Of a stretch of DNA of 64,000 nt, positions 26,582 to 35,419 are shown in pieces. Source of the DNA: JBOGNO01 sp050747245. Lineage in GTDB: Bacteria; Acidobacteriota; Terriglobia; Acidiferrales; UBA7541. Below the pieces are notes generated by a model, which saw nothing but the letters and a program-made list of their open reading frames with translations, ran no database searches and was not told the origin of the DNA. The stretch lies in the NCBI GenBank assembly GCA_050747245.1, contig JBOGNO010000017.1:4947-68946 (forward strand), written 5' to 3'. Position 1 is the first letter of the stretch. Every line of letters begins with the position of its first letter. The position numbers and the translations under genes were made by a program.

Positions 26582-27796
26582 TCAATCCAATGGCGCGCCG
26601 ACAGCTTCTTCGAGCGCAGCAAACGCTTGCTGGACAGCCAGCAAACTGAGGAGATACTCGTGTTCCACCTGTTGCACATCCCGTTGCGCTCCCAGAACTG
26701 TAAGAATGTTCGCTTTGCCGGCGTGATAGCTATCCTCCGCGAGGGATTCAAGTTGTTTAGACGCAGGAACGAGGTCCTTCTCGTACAGTTGCGCTTCGGC
26801 TTCACGCGAGTCGAGCTCGAAATAAGCCTGTTCTACCCGCCCGGCCACAGAGCGCCGCGTGGCCGCCTGCTCGCTTTCGAGAGCGCGTGAATTGGCAAGC
26901 GACTGCGCGATTTCTCCTTGATTGCGAGTGAAGATGGGCAGTTCGACAATCAAGCCGCCGCGCAGGCCGACTTGAAAGCTCGGCGGGTTATTGAAATCGG
27001 AGCCAAATTCGAGGCCAATATTAGGAATTCGCTGGGCTTTGAGAAGCTCGCGCCGCCGTGCTTCGACTTTCTGAGCTTCGGCGACGCGCTGCAGGTCCGC
27101 GTTCGTTCCGCCGGCGCGAGAGATCAGATCGTCGAGCTGCGGCCGCGCCGGCAGCATCTCCAGGCTTCCCTGAACATCCCAGGGAGTGCCCGGAGGCTCA
27201 TTCAACAGCGCGTTGAGCTGGCTGAGCGCGACTTTTTCTTCCTGTAGCGCGACCTGAAATTCCACGCGTGCTCGCGCCAGCTCCAACTCCGCTTGCGTGA
27301 CTTCCAACTTGGGGATGTCGCCGGAATCGAAGCGGGTTTGCGCCGTGTCGCGCAAACGCTCGTTCAACTTGACGATTTCATCGGCTTGCGCAGTGACGCC
27401 GCGAGCAAACGCCACGCCGTAATATGCTTCGCGCACACTGCGCCGAACCAGCCTTTCCAGCGCCGAGATATCTATTTCCGTGATCTGGGTTTCCTCCCGG
27501 GCTAAATCCATGCGGCGCCTTCTCTGGCCGCCGATTTCGAGAGGTTGGTCGAAGAACAGGCTCTCATGTGGAGAATCTCTTAAGACGTCGAATGTGGCGA
27601 TGGGATTTGCGATTTGCCCCGCGATCTTTATGCCTGCAAGCGCCACGGCGCGCTGGGCCCGGGCAGCCACCAGGTCCAGATTCTGCTTTTCCGCAAGGTC
27701 GAGCGCCGAAGCGAGCGTCAGTTTCTGCTGCGGCTGCTGCGCGCAGAGCGGCGCGGCCAAGAAAGCGGAAACTAGAAATGCAGCGAGCGACTTCAC
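26582..27796 (-). CDS. TolC-family outer-membrane efflux protein
   Basis: The 404-aa product starts at GTG 27796, with GAGGGG about 9 bases upstream. A signal peptide (LAAFLVSAFLAAPLCAQ) is followed by two long alpha-helical halves with OEP-type repeats (LTLASALDLAEKQNLDLVAA and TFRTRNQGEIAQSLANSRAL-like second half). Length fits the TolC/CzcC group. It is first of the tolC-adaptor-RND-Rieske run, so the promoter probably lies in 27797-28048. Confidence 0.92.
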   Translation of the reverse strand: MKSLAAFLVSAFLAAPLCAQQPQQKLTLASALDLAEKQNLDLVAARAQRAVALAGIKIAGQIANPIATFDVLRDSPHESLFFDQPLEIGGQRRRRMDLAREETQITEIDISALERLVRRSVREAYYGVAFARGVTAQADEIVKLNERLRDTAQTRFDSGDIPKLEVTQAELELARARVEFQVALQEEKVALSQLNALLNEPPGTPWDVQGSLEMLPARPQLDDLISRAGGTNADLQRVAEAQKVEARRRELLKAQRIPNIGLEFGSDFNNPPSFQVGLRGGLIVELPIFTRNQGEIAQSLANSRALESEQAATRRSVAGRVEQAYFELDSREAEAQLYEKDLVPASKQLESLAEDSYHAGKANILTVLGAQRDVQQVEHEYLLSLLAVQQAFAALEEAVGAPLD

Positions 27797-28048
27797 GGCA
27801 TAATTCCCCTCGTCAGCGCTTTGAAGCTCGATAAATTCCGGCTCGCATTTATACCACAAGCGGACGCCTAGGCTCGACTCGCAAACTCCGCGAAAAGTGA
27901 GTCTGCATTTCCACGGCGTGTCTCGCATCCCACATTCGCGCAGGCCCGCCTCGGTCCAAATTCTTTGGATTCAGCGTGTACGGACATGGCGTGAGGCGTG
28001 CCACGCGCTCCCTTGCTGGGCGAGAGTACTCTGCCGAAGGAGGTTGCG

Positions 28049-28240
28049 ATGGCACACACACTTGGAATCCTGACGGTGGCAAGCAGCGTGGCCGGCTCGC
28101 TGGGAATCGCACTCGCGCTGGACTGGCTGTGCCTGCGCGGCGTGATGCGTTTGATGCCCGCGAGAACGATGGCGCGGTCGGTTGCAGTCACGGCGCGGCT
28201 GAATCCTTTGCAGGCCATCTCACCGGCCAAGAGACTCTGA
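28049..28240 (+). CDS. Small (63 aa) membrane protein upstream of the SPFH gene
   Basis: The ATG at 28049 is preceded by a near-perfect ribosome binding site (AAGGAGGT, 5-base spacing). The product has one hydrophobic segment (LGILTVASSVAGSLGIALAL) and a basic C-terminal half. It lies 10 bases before the SPFH gene, so the two are probably co-transcribed and may interact at the membrane. I know no family for it. Confidence 0.7.
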   Translation: MAHTLGILTVASSVAGSLGIALALDWLCLRGVMRLMPARTMARSVAVTARLNPLQAISPAKRL

Positions 28241-28250
28241 GGAGGGGAAA

Positions 28251-29567
28251 ATGTTATTCCTGAAATATCTATTCCTGATAGTCGGGTTCGGACTCTTCGG
28301 GACGTCGTGTGGGCTGGTGCTTTACGATGTTTATCTCTCCTTTGAACTGGAGCGTCTGTTGCGGCGCGGCGGAAGCGAAGCTGCGCCCGCCCAACGACGC
28401 CCAAGGAGGCCCATTCGCTGGCGCCACGCCGCGCAGATTGCCGGAGTCGGTTTTTTCGCGTTCCTGCTGGCGCAAAGCATCGTCGTCGTGCCCGACGGTG
28501 AAGCGGGAGTGCGCGTCAGCCAGATTTCCGGCGTCGTTCCCGGAACGCTCTATCCCGGCACGCACCTAATTATTCCCTTGGTCGAGCGAGTGGCACTGTT
28601 TGACATCCGCGACCATGTATATATGACCGCAGCCGTCCCGAACTCGAAAGAGAAATTGGAACTCCTCACGGTCGAAGGCCGCGAGGGGCTTTCCATTGGC
28701 CTTGCCGTCGTGGTTCGTTACCGCGTAGACCCGCGGCGCCTGGACTACGTGCAGGCGAATCTGCCGCTGCCCGTGGACGACGAGATCGTGGCCCCCACGG
28801 TTGCCAGCGTCTTCCGCGAAACGGCGCCGAATTACGTAGTGCGGGAACTCTTCGCCACCAAGCGCGAGGAATTCCGCGCGCGGGTTGCGGGCGAGCTGGT
28901 CAAGCGGCTCTCCGACGACGGGATTGTGGTGAAAGAAGTGATGCTCCGGCGCATCGAGCTGCCCGAGGATTACGCGCGCGGACTGGAAGACATCCTGGTC
29001 AAGGAGCAGGAATCCGAGCGCATGGAATTTGATACGCAAATCGAGCAGAAGCGCGTGCAAATCGCCGGATTCCAAGCCGATGCGGCGAAAGTTCGCGAGG
29101 TGAAGCAGGCCGAGGGCGACGCGCAATCCCGCGTCATCGCGGCAAAGGCGGAATCGGATTCGATGCAATACACTCTGCCGCTGAAGCAGAAACAGATCGA
29201 GCAGACGCGACTGGAAGCGGAGGCGCGAAAGCAATCCACCATCACCAACGCCCAGGCCATGGCCGAGGCCAAAGTCATCGACAGCAAAGCCGAGCAGCAG
29301 CGCCAGGAGTTGCTCGCGCAATCGGAAGCGGACCGCATCCGGCTGACTTCCGCGGCGGAGGCTGAGCAACTGCGCCTGGAAGCGGCTGCGCTGAAGGGAA
29401 ATCCGCTGCTGATTCAGAAAATCGTGGCGGAACGGCTTTCCGACAAGATTCAGATAATGATGGTGCCCATGGACGGCAAATTCTTCTTCAGCAATGACGT
29501 GTTGCGTGCGATCCCTTCAACAGTGACAGAAGACGACCCGCCGGAAAAGGGGGCAGCGCGGCCATAG
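28251..29567 (+). CDS. SPFH/band-7 (prohibitin-like) membrane protein
   Basis: The 438-aa product starts at ATG 28251 after GGAGGGG. Two hydrophobic segments occupy residues 1-25 and about 62-82. An SPFH/PHB domain follows (VVPDGEAGVRVSQISG, LIIPLVERVALFDIRDHV), then a long charged coiled coil (about 255-390, EQKRVQIAGFQADAAKVREV, ESDSMQYTLPLKQKQIEQT). Such proteins form membrane-bound ring or cage assemblies that organise membrane domains or regulate proteases; no protease gene is adjacent here. The 63-aa membrane protein directly upstream is its likely operon partner. Confidence 0.9.
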   Translation: MLFLKYLFLIVGFGLFGTSCGLVLYDVYLSFELERLLRRGGSEAAPAQRRPRRPIRWRHAAQIAGVGFFAFLLAQSIVVVPDGEAGVRVSQISGVVPGTLYPGTHLIIPLVERVALFDIRDHVYMTAAVPNSKEKLELLTVEGREGLSIGLAVVVRYRVDPRRLDYVQANLPLPVDDEIVAPTVASVFRETAPNYVVRELFATKREEFRARVAGELVKRLSDDGIVVKEVMLRRIELPEDYARGLEDILVKEQESERMEFDTQIEQKRVQIAGFQADAAKVREVKQAEGDAQSRVIAAKAESDSMQYTLPLKQKQIEQTRLEAEARKQSTITNAQAMAEAKVIDSKAEQQRQELLAQSEADRIRLTSAAEAEQLRLEAAALKGNPLLIQKIVAERLSDKIQIMMVPMDGKFFFSNDVLRAIPSTVTEDDPPEKGAARP

Positions 29568-29616
29568 AGTTCCCCGTCAGGTTTGCGATTTTGCAGACCA
29601 GAGACGCAGGGCAAAC

Positions 29617-29675
29617 GCCGGCAAAATCCCTTGCGGGTGGCTTGGCTACCGCCGCAGCAAAGCCACCCTGCCGGC
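29617..29675. terminator. Large stem-loop between convergent genes, probable two-way terminator
   Basis: GGGTGGCTT (29635-29643) pairs with AAGCCACCC (29660-29668). An outer GCCGGC pair (29617-29622 with 29670-29675) can extend the structure. It sits between the convergent SPFH and Coa1-like genes. No strong U tract is visible on either strand. Confidence 0.5.
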
Positions 29676-29701
29676 GATTTCGAGTTGGATCCGCGGCAAC
29701 T

Positions 29702-30157
29702 TCATTCCGGGCCACCGCCGCCGGCGGCGCGTTCGAGGAGATTGTACTGATTTGGCTGGCCGGAAACTTCGAGCATCAGGCTTTCGAAATTCCATTTTCC
29801 TTCGCGCCGCTGTGCGACGGCATGCACCGTTCCGCTTCCGCGCGGGCCTGAAATGGGGATGGCGAAATCGGCGTCGCCCTCTGAGCTATCCGTGCGGATC
29901 TGGTAGCGAAGATGCCATCCGACGCGCAACGGCTGACCGATCTGCGCCAGCACAACGGGGTTCGCGCGCACCTGCGCCATAGTCATGCGGTACACATCCG
30001 TCGCGCGGAAGGACATCACGGCGACAGAATAAACAATGCCGGCCATGGCTATCGAGAGAACCGCGAGCGCTGCGAGCCCCGCGAGAATTGTCAGCTTCCA
30101 ATTCTGCGACCACCAGTCGGGCGGCGCGTCAGGTTGCGGCTGCTTGCTGTCGGTCAT
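29702..30157 (-). CDS. Coa1/Tim21-like single-pass membrane protein
   Basis: The 151-aa product starts at ATG 30157; a longer frame upstream is not supported. One membrane segment at about 20-42 (LTILAGLAALAVLSIAMAGI) is followed by a soluble domain. Its pattern (VRANPVVLAQIGQPLRVGWH, GSGTVHAVAQRREGKWNFES) resembles cytochrome c oxidase assembly factor Coa1 domains, which in bacteria are mostly uncharacterised. No oxidase gene is in the window, so a role in oxidase assembly is only a family-level suggestion. Confidence 0.6.
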   Translation of the reverse strand: MTDSKQPQPDAPPDWWSQNWKLTILAGLAALAVLSIAMAGIVYSVAVMSFRATDVYRMTMAQVRANPVVLAQIGQPLRVGWHLRYQIRTDSSEGDADFAIPISGPRGSGTVHAVAQRREGKWNFESLMLEVSGQPNQYNLLERAAGGGGPE

Positions 30158-30268
30158 TGCGGGCAAAGAAACTTGCACCCTCACGAGGCTCGGTGGTGCG
30201 CTAAATCCTGCTTCACGTTTGATTCTGGCGCAAGGGCGTAAGTTCTGCAAAGAAGCGAGCGAAGAAGA

Positions 30269-30406
30269 TCACTGGCGCGTGCGCTTGCTAGCACGTCCGA
30301 GCGAATAGCCGACGCCCAAGGCGACTACGATCATCAGGATGATTTGGCTCGGCGTAACATCGAGGAGCATCGCGACCATGAATACGGCAATTTGACTCAA
30401 TCCCAT
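30269..30406 (-). CDS. Small (45 aa) membrane peptide
   Basis: The ATG at 30406 is preceded by GGGGAG at good spacing, and the frame ends at a TGA at 30269-30271. The product has a hydrophobic core (IILMIVVALGVGYSLG) and a basic tail (RASKRTRQ), a typical single-pass topology. It lies upstream of the Coa1-like gene on the same strand and may be co-transcribed with it. No family is recognised. Confidence 0.5.
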   Translation of the reverse strand: MGLSQIAVFMVAMLLDVTPSQIILMIVVALGVGYSLGRASKRTRQ

Positions 30407-30509
30407 TTGCAACTCCCCGCGTAGTCTGTCATCCAGTTGCTGCCGAAAAGGTGATGGCTCCGTTGCAGTGTAAGTGTAAACCAGCTGGGCCGGATGCCGC
30501 TTGCGCTTG

Positions 30510-30518
30510 TGCTATGAT
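30510..30518 (+). promoter_or_regulatory. Extended -10 promoter of the 30539 operon
   Basis: TGCTATGAT matches the extended -10 consensus and would start transcription about 14 bases before the ATG at 30539. No clear -35 box is visible. Confidence 0.4.
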
Positions 30519-30538
30519 GCGAATTCGCAGAGTCACAC

Positions 30539-31795
30539 ATGCGCGGCTTCCGCCGGCGATTTCACCTCATTTGCGGCGTAATCATTCTCCTACTGGCGAT
30601 TGCTTTCCCTTCGAATCTGCGGGCGCAGGCGGCGGACCCGGCCGCGGCGCAACTGGCGAAGAAAATCCTTAATGTTGCAGGGCCGCGCGGCACCATGTTC
30701 TTGGAAGTCCGCAATCTTTCATCGCTCGGGGTGGCCGAATTTGCGATCGCGCGGCGCGGTTTGCAATCGGCGTTGCGCTCCGGCGGGTTTGACTTGATTC
30801 CAGGCGCTCCGGCGGAAGATGAGGTTCGAGTCACGGTGGCAGAAAACGTGCTTGGACATTTGTGGGTTGCTGAGATTCGCCGCGGCGGCAATCAGCAGGT
30901 GGTTATGGTGCTCGAAGCAAAATCGCTCGCAACTGTTGCGGCATCGGGGCGTCCGTCGCCGGTGTTGCAGAAAAAACTGGTTTATTCGCAGGCGTCGCCG
31001 ATTCTTGATTTCGCGGAAATTCCCGGGGCGCCCGATGGAATTCTTCACATCCTGATCCTCGAGCCTGAGCAGATTTCTTTTTACGATTTGGTTCAGGAAA
31101 ATTGGAATTTGCACGCCTCCAGCCCCATACGGCACAAAAACGCTTGGCCGCGGGATTTACGCGGGCGGATCGAACTCGAGCGCGAAGGAGTCTTCGAAGC
31201 GTACCTGCCGGGATTTCAGTGCGGTGGCTACGCGTGGCGCGGGTTTTCAGCGGATTGTATGGAAGTAGCAGAAACCTCCGACAATCACGGATGGCCTTTC
31301 AATGGTAGTGGTGAAGAGCGCAGCGACGCGCCCTTCCCGGCCAACAGGAATTTCTTCGCGGGTTATGTAACGACTCTTGGCGAGAACGCAACAAAATTTC
31401 CGGCGTTCTATTCCGGCGCGCCGCTGAAATTTCCCGATGAGACGCCGTGGATTTTTGCGGGCCTGGATGGAAAGGCACGGCTTTACGAAAACAGCGCGCA
31501 AGCCGCAGCCGCGTTCACGAATTGGGGAAGCGACATCACAGCTCTCGGCAGAGGATGCGGTTCATCCTGGCAAATCCTAGTGACCAGCGCGAATGACTGG
31601 ACACAGCCAGATTCCATTCAGGCGTATGAGATTGTAGATCGTCAAGCTGTAGCGATAGGGCAACCGGCGGATTTTTCCGGGCCTGTGATGTCGCTGTGGC
31701 CCGCGACCGACGGCAAATCCGCCAACGTCATCGCGCGAAATCTCAAGACGGGAGAGTATGAGGCTTACGCGCTTACGGTGGTTTGCAACCAGTAG
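30539..31795 (+). CDS. Secreted protein of unknown function, first gene of a sensor operon
   Basis: I do not recognise the family. The 418-aa product has a signal peptide (LICGVIILLLAIAFPSNLRA). An N-terminal part (AAAQLAKKILNVAGPRGTMF to about residue 190) is followed by a region with Trp/Gly-rich stretches that could be a beta-propeller (GGYAWRGFSADCMEVAETSD, TPWIFAGLDGKARLYENSAQ). Its last 38 bases overlap the gene for the substrate-binding protein, and a two-component pair follows, so it probably acts in the periplasm with that system. Confidence 0.75.
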   Translation: MRGFRRRFHLICGVIILLLAIAFPSNLRAQAADPAAAQLAKKILNVAGPRGTMFLEVRNLSSLGVAEFAIARRGLQSALRSGGFDLIPGAPAEDEVRVTVAENVLGHLWVAEIRRGGNQQVVMVLEAKSLATVAASGRPSPVLQKKLVYSQASPILDFAEIPGAPDGILHILILEPEQISFYDLVQENWNLHASSPIRHKNAWPRDLRGRIELEREGVFEAYLPGFQCGGYAWRGFSADCMEVAETSDNHGWPFNGSGEERSDAPFPANRNFFAGYVTTLGENATKFPAFYSGAPLKFPDETPWIFAGLDGKARLYENSAQAAAAFTNWGSDITALGRGCGSSWQILVTSANDWTQPDSIQAYEIVDRQAVAIGQPADFSGPVMSLWPATDGKSANVIARNLKTGEYEAYALTVVCNQ

Positions 31796-33176
31796 CTTGC
31801 TCGCTGGGATTTCGCTGGGCGTGATCGCCGCGCATACGGCGCGACGCCCGCGATATGGCGGGAGCTTGCGAGTTGAAATGCAAGAGGGTATTGCTTCTCT
31901 CGATCCGGGAGTGTGGCCGGCCGATCCGCGCGAGGCCGCCGCAAAGGAGAAACTTCTTTCGCTCTTGTTCGACAGGCTGACTGCTCTTAATGAGAGCGGC
32001 CGCGCGCAGCCACGTCTCGCTCTGTCCTGGCAGCACGACGCCTTATTCCAGCGCTGGGAGTTCCATCTGCGCTGGAACGTTCGCTTCACGGATGGCGATC
32101 CGCTCACGCCCGATTCTGCTTCTGCCGCGCTTGCAGCGCTGCATCCCGATTGGCAGACCAGCGCGACAGCCAACGCACTGGTGATTGCAACGCCCACGGC
32201 GCAGCCCGATCTTGCCGAGCAGCTTGCTTCGCCGCGCAATTCCATTGCGCACCGCGCGAAAGATGGGACGTTCGGCGGCACTGGCGCATTCCATGTGGCG
32301 GCATTCGAGCCCGGCAAGCGCGCGGTTTTCACCGCGAATGAGGACGATTGGGAAGGCCGCCCGTTTCTGGATCAGATTGAGGTGCAAATGGGCCGCGCGG
32401 CACGCGATCAGGCGCTCGATCTGGAAGTCGGCAAAGCCGACCTGGTGGAGATTCCGCCTGAGGATTCACGGCGGATCGCCACTCGCGGAGTTTCCATTTC
32501 TTCTTCCGCGCCGGTGGAACTCCTCGCGCTAGTTTTCGAGCATGGCCGGCCTCTGGCGGAAGATTCGCGGGTGCGAGAAGCGCTAGGGCGGGCGATCGAC
32601 CGCGAGGCACTGTGGAACTTCCTCCTGCAAAAACAGGGAGAGGCGGCTGGAGGCCTCTTACCGCAATGGTCGAGCGGAGATGCATTTCTGTTCTCGACTG
32701 CGGCAGACCCGAGTGCGTCGAAGTCACTCTGGCTGCAAATCTCGCCTGCGCCATCTCTCGCGCTGGGCTATGATTCGGCTGATGAACTCGAACGCGCCGT
32801 TGCGCAGCGGATTGTGGTGAACGCCCGGGAAGCGGGAATGAATATCTCAGCGCAAGCATTGGATCATTCCCGAGCAACTCCCGACGCGCGCGTGCTGCGC
32901 ATGCGAATGGAATCGCCCAGTCCGCGCGCGGCGTTGAACGGTTTTCTCTTCGCGCTCGCGCCCGAGGCGGGGCTCGATGTGCCGCCGCTTGCCTTGGGCG
33001 CTGGTCCCGAAGAAATTTACGCGCGCGAGCGAGCGGTGGTGGAGAGCTATCGCGTCGTTCCGCTGGTGTCGGTACCCGAAATCTGGGGAGTGGGCCCGCG
33101 CGTGAAAAATTGGACGCTTTCGCGCTCCGCGGAATGGCGACTGGCGGATGTGTGGCTCGCGGAGGAAGCGCCGTGA
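31758..33176 (+). CDS. Peptide/nickel-type ABC substrate-binding protein (SBP family 5)
   Basis: The 472-aa product has an N-terminal hydrophobic signal (ATSSLLAGISLGVIAAHTA). Family-5 features follow: an initial beta strand (RYGGSLRVEMQEGIASLDPG), FHLRWNVRFTDGDPLTPDSA (the usual W-x-x-x-L-R-x-x-V-F-D-G motif), GTGAFHVAAFEPG, and VREALGRAIDREAL. No ABC permease or ATPase gene is adjacent. Its stop overlaps the GTG start of an NtrY-like kinase (GTGA), so it may be a periplasmic sensor module for that kinase and not a transporter subunit; this is inference. At 472 aa it is somewhat shorter than usual. Confidence 0.82.
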   Translation: MRLTRLRWFATSSLLAGISLGVIAAHTARRPRYGGSLRVEMQEGIASLDPGVWPADPREAAAKEKLLSLLFDRLTALNESGRAQPRLALSWQHDALFQRWEFHLRWNVRFTDGDPLTPDSASAALAALHPDWQTSATANALVIATPTAQPDLAEQLASPRNSIAHRAKDGTFGGTGAFHVAAFEPGKRAVFTANEDDWEGRPFLDQIEVQMGRAARDQALDLEVGKADLVEIPPEDSRRIATRGVSISSSAPVELLALVFEHGRPLAEDSRVREALGRAIDREALWNFLLQKQGEAAGGLLPQWSSGDAFLFSTAADPSASKSLWLQISPAPSLALGYDSADELERAVAQRIVVNAREAGMNISAQALDHSRATPDARVLRMRMESPSPRAALNGFLFALAPEAGLDVPPLALGAGPEEIYARERAVVESYRVVPLVSVPEIWGVGPRVKNWTLSRSAEWRLADVWLAEEAP

Positions 33177-35419
33177 CGTTTCGCTCGCGGCTCTTCTGGA
33201 TATTCACTGTTGCGTTGGTGTCCTCGGTCACGGCCGTTGCGGCGGGGGTCGCCATCACTTCGCGCCGCGCGTTCGAGCAGGAAAGCACGCGACGAACCGA
33301 TGCCCTCGTGGAGCAATTTCGCCGCGAGTTTTCGCGACGCGGCGCGGAAGTGGCGCTGCGCATCAAGAACATCGCCGACGACGAGCTCACCGTCGATATG
33401 GCGACGAAGCTGAGTTTGCCGCAGGCCGATGCCTCGCTGTATGTTCACGACGCCTCGGGACCCGCGCAATCGCACGCCCTCGATTTCCTCGATTATCTGG
33501 CCGGGGACGGAAACGTCATTTCCTCGTACGAGTGGCCCGAGCGATTCGGATACAAGGAAGACTGGCTTGCGCAGCCGGAAGACTGGGCCGCGCGAGGGGC
33601 CTTCCTGCGCCGCGAGGAAACGCCCACGGGCGGAACGCTCGCGCTGATGGCCGTCTCCGCCATTCACATGAACGAAAAAACATTTTATGTCGCAGGGGGC
33701 GTGCGGCTCGGGCAGGAATTTCTCGCGTCTCTGGCGCTGCCCGCGGGCATGCGCGCGCTCCTTTACCAGAATCTCGATTCCTCATTTTCTTCGCAGGATC
33801 TTCTCGACGCGTCCGGTAGCTTCGCGCAGGCGGACAAGCTTGCGCCGCTCATCGAGCGGGTGCGCAGGCAAAATGCGGAAGTCTTGGAGGCGGTTCACTG
33901 GTCGCCGCGCGCGGCCGATGCGGAGTTATTTCACGCCATTCCGCTTGACGGCCGCCAGGGCGAGCTACTCGGCGTTTTGCTGGTGGGCAGCTCGCAACGC
34001 GAAATCGCCGAGCTCGAACAGCGAATCGTTCTGCTCGCAATTGTCGTCGCGCTCGGCGGATTGCTCCTGGGGTCGCTCGTCAGCTGGTGGGCGGCGCGGC
34101 GCGTGACGCGGCCTATCGAACTGCTTTCGGCAGGCGCCCGCGCGGTTGCCCGCGGAAACTGGAACACCCGCGTCGAGGTATCCTCCCGCGACGAAGTGGG
34201 AGAACTTGCGCGAGCCTTCAATCAAATGACCGAGCAACTTTTCGAGCAGCGCAACCGCCTGGTGCAGACCGAGCGCGTGGCCGCCTGGCGCGAACTGGCT
34301 CGCCGGCTGGCGCATGAGCTGAAAAATCCGCTGTTCCCCCTGCAAATCACGGTCGAAAACCTTCGCCGCGCGCGCGAGCACCATCCCGGAGAATTCGACG
34401 AAGTGTTTGAAGAATCGACGGGCACGCTCCTCGAGGAAATTGAAACCCTCAAGAGCATCATCACGCGCTTCAGCGATTTCTCGAGGATGCCGCCGCCGGA
34501 GTTGCGGCCTGTAAACGTCAACGACCTGGTCCGCGGCGTTGTCAAGCTTTTCGAAGCGCAGTTTTCGGCAGTCGGGCGGCCTCCCATTTCGCCGGAGGTT
34601 TATCTGGATGAGCATGCGCCGGTGATTCATGCCGACGCCACTTTGTTGCACAAGGCGGTGGAGAACCTCGTCCTCAACGCCATGGATGCCATGCCCGCGG
34701 GCGGCACGCTGACAATCCGCACGGCATCGCGCGGAGAGGGTGTGCACCTGGAAATTTCAGATACCGGCGCGGGGCTTACGCGGGAGGAATGTCAGCGGCT
34801 TTTCACTCCTTATTACACCACCAAGCAGCACGGCACGGGTCTTGGCCTGGCCATCGTGCAATCCGTGGTAAGCGATCATGGCGGTGCGATCACCGTCGAA
34901 AGTGAACTCGGCGCAGGCACGACGTTTCGCATTGATTTGCCTGGGCGTCCTCCGCTCCGTCCGCCGGAACCGCTCCCGCACGCGATGCATCGCGAATCGC
35001 GGCCAATTCGATCCGTCGTCGCGCCGCAACCTGAGGCCGCAGTTGAGCCAGAACCAAAGGTTGCGGCCGAGCCCAATGCGCCCGCTGAAGGGCCGCAGAC
35101 TTCCGCTGAGGAAATTCGAGTCGAGCATCCCGCGGAGCCAGTCCCGAGTGCTTCAGAGACGCCCGAGAGCCTGCGTGAACCGCAGCTTCCTGCTGCGAAA
35201 CCTGCAAAGACAGCCGAACGCAAGACGTTTCGGCTTTTCTCCTGGATTTCGCAGGAGCCGCCGCAGGCGGTAGAAGCCGGTGAGACGACCTCGCAGCCGG
35301 AAGCCCCCTCCGCCGCCTCGCACGAAACGACCGCAGCCATCGCCGAGCCGCCCGGCCAAGCTGTGACGGCCGAATCCGCAGAGAAAACCCCAGAGCATCC
35401 GACAGGAGCCGAGGTGTGA
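33173..35419 (+). CDS. NtrY-like membrane sensor histidine kinase with long C-terminal tail
   Basis: The 748-aa product starts at GTG 33173, overlapping the preceding stop. TM1 is at about 6-27 and TM2 at about 285-310, with an exported sensor domain between. HAMP (RRVTRPIELLSAGARAVARG) and HisKA with the phospho-acceptor His in RRLAHELKNPLFPLQ follow. The HATPase boxes are N (NLVLNAMDAM), G1 (DTGAGL) and G2 (GTGLGLAIV). The H-box and its sequel resemble NtrY. After the ATPase domain there is a Pro/Ala/Glu-rich tail of about 160 residues with one aromatic patch (KTFRLFSWISQEPPQ), not usual for the family. Its stop overlaps the regulator gene by four bases. Confidence 0.9.
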   Translation: MTFRSRLFWIFTVALVSSVTAVAAGVAITSRRAFEQESTRRTDALVEQFRREFSRRGAEVALRIKNIADDELTVDMATKLSLPQADASLYVHDASGPAQSHALDFLDYLAGDGNVISSYEWPERFGYKEDWLAQPEDWAARGAFLRREETPTGGTLALMAVSAIHMNEKTFYVAGGVRLGQEFLASLALPAGMRALLYQNLDSSFSSQDLLDASGSFAQADKLAPLIERVRRQNAEVLEAVHWSPRAADAELFHAIPLDGRQGELLGVLLVGSSQREIAELEQRIVLLAIVVALGGLLLGSLVSWWAARRVTRPIELLSAGARAVARGNWNTRVEVSSRDEVGELARAFNQMTEQLFEQRNRLVQTERVAAWRELARRLAHELKNPLFPLQITVENLRRAREHHPGEFDEVFEESTGTLLEEIETLKSIITRFSDFSRMPPPELRPVNVNDLVRGVVKLFEAQFSAVGRPPISPEVYLDEHAPVIHADATLLHKAVENLVLNAMDAMPAGGTLTIRTASRGEGVHLEISDTGAGLTREECQRLFTPYYTTKQHGTGLGLAIVQSVVSDHGGAITVESELGAGTTFRIDLPGRPPLRPPEPLPHAMHRESRPIRSVVAPQPEAAVEPEPKVAAEPNAPAEGPQTSAEEIRVEHPAEPVPSASETPESLREPQLPAAKPAKTAERKTFRLFSWISQEPPQAVEAGETTSQPEAPSAASHETTAAIAEPPGQAVTAESAEKTPEHPTGAEV

